IMG/VR virus record: IMGVR_UViG_3300046007_013113
Coordinates: 1 to 24,038 of that record
Strand: one strand, 5' to 3'
Source: a virus
DNA length: 24,038 nucleotides
Shown here: in pieces, positions 23,681 to 24,038 of the stretch
Position numbering within the stretch: position 1 is the stretch's first letter
Layout: the number at the start of each line of letters is the position of its first letter
Position numbers and translations under genes: made by a program
Notes under the pieces: model-generated
Seen by the model: only the letters and a program-made list of their open reading frames with translations
Told to the model about the DNA's origin: nothing
Database searches by the model: none

Positions 23681-24038
23681 ATGAGTATACACGTAGACAC
23701 AAGTACATGGGTTAAAGGAAAAGATTACCCATTATGGTTTGATCAAATTGGAGTAGATATGGTATCTAAAGGATATCTCCTATCAGACGAAAATGTATTT
23801 GATGCATATAAAAGAATTAGTAAAGCAGCTGCTCGAAGATTAAAACGTAAAGATTTACAACCGTTTTTCTATGACGCAATAGTTAAAAATTGGTTATGTC
23901 CTGCATCTCCTGTTCTATCAAATATGGGAACAGAAAGAGGAATGCCTATTTCATGTTTTGGAATTGATGTAGGTGATTCAATTGAAGGAATTGCTGATGC
24001 AAACTCTGAATTAATGAGATTATCGTCTCAAGGCCTCT
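23681..24038 (+). CDS. nrdA: Ribonucleotide reductase large subunit, class I (NrdA), 3' end outside window
   Basis: The frame is open from ATG 23681 to the window end (119 codons). It encodes SKAAARRLKRKDL, NWLCPASPVLSNMGTERGM and PISCFGIDVGDSIEGI, the N-terminal part of the catalytic barrel. The Cys in PISCF corresponds to the first redox-active active-site cysteine (E. coli Cys225). The catalytic core begins almost at once: about 75 residues precede the CPASP block, leaving no room for the roughly 90-residue ATP-cone plus linker of E. coli NrdA. Overall-activity control by dATP may thus be missing, unless the start lies elsewhere. The start has a typical A-rich leader (AAATAAAAAATATG). NrdA would pair with the NrdB encoded upstream. 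Confidence 0.93.
   Translation, partial: MSIHVDTSTWVKGKDYPLWFDQIGVDMVSKGYLLSDENVFDAYKRISKAAARRLKRKDLQPFFYDAIVKNWLCPASPVLSNMGTERGMPISCFGIDVGDSIEGIADANSELMRLSSQGL

Noticed and set aside
1-24038. tRNA genes, CRISPR arrays, insertion sequences, integration sites
   Set aside because: Gaps between genes are almost all under 100 bases and none shows a cloverleaf, spaced direct repeats, transposase or integrase motifs.

Overview
The window is a continuous piece of a contractile-tailed, T4-like (myovirus) bacteriophage genome. All genes lie on the + strand and are tightly packed, with several 1-nt TAATG overlaps. The DNA is strongly AT-rich. Most start codons follow an A/T-rich leader without a Shine-Dalgarno sequence, which is typical of Bacteroidota (Flavobacteriia-type) genes. 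A Bacteroidota host is therefore the best guess, but this is inference from leader style and not proof.

Layout: (1) 2-2527, neck and tail-completion genes (gp13-, gp14- and gp15-like by synteny and sequence character), the first cut by the window edge. (2) 2575-5240, a small coiled-coil protein, the tail sheath (gp18) and the tail tube (gp19). The tube gene is bracketed on both sides by the same cassette: an intrinsic terminator, a 4-nt spacer and a nearly identical 24-nt promoter-like box. (3) 5336-6413, a gp26-like protein whose C-terminal part lies in another reading frame. It sits between tube and tape measure, where many phages encode tail-assembly chaperones made by programmed frameshifting. 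(4) 6454-15744, tape measure, a 90-aa protein, a proline-tailed 738-aa baseplate protein, a LysM-type gp53-like protein, a 1033-aa hub protein ending in a CHAP peptidoglycan hydrolase, and a 201-aa baseplate-cluster protein. (5) 15812-16372, a free-standing HNH homing-type endonuclease at the junction of the structural and replication modules. (6) 16406-22709, a replication and recombination block: compact family A DNA polymerase, a 155-aa partner of unknown role, gp32-like ssDNA-binding protein with a potentially structured leader, UvsX recombinase, FEN/RNase H-type 5' exonuclease and gp41/DnaB helicase. (7) 22715-24038, class I ribonucleotide reductase: complete NrdB, and the start of NrdA, which runs off the window.

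Together the genes cover tail building (neck, sheath, tube, tape measure, baseplate hub, wall-degrading tip) and the core replisome with nucleotide supply. An ATATTTATAAYAAA-like motif recurs 14-35 nt ahead of several late genes and resembles the T4 late-promoter core (TATAAATA). The points most worth checking are the split gp26-like gene, the duplicated terminator/promoter cassettes around the tube gene, the gp32 leader, and the metal-ligand pattern of NrdB, which recalls class Id enzymes. No tRNA, CRISPR array, insertion sequence or origin was recognised, and no gene-free stretch exceeds 130 bases.
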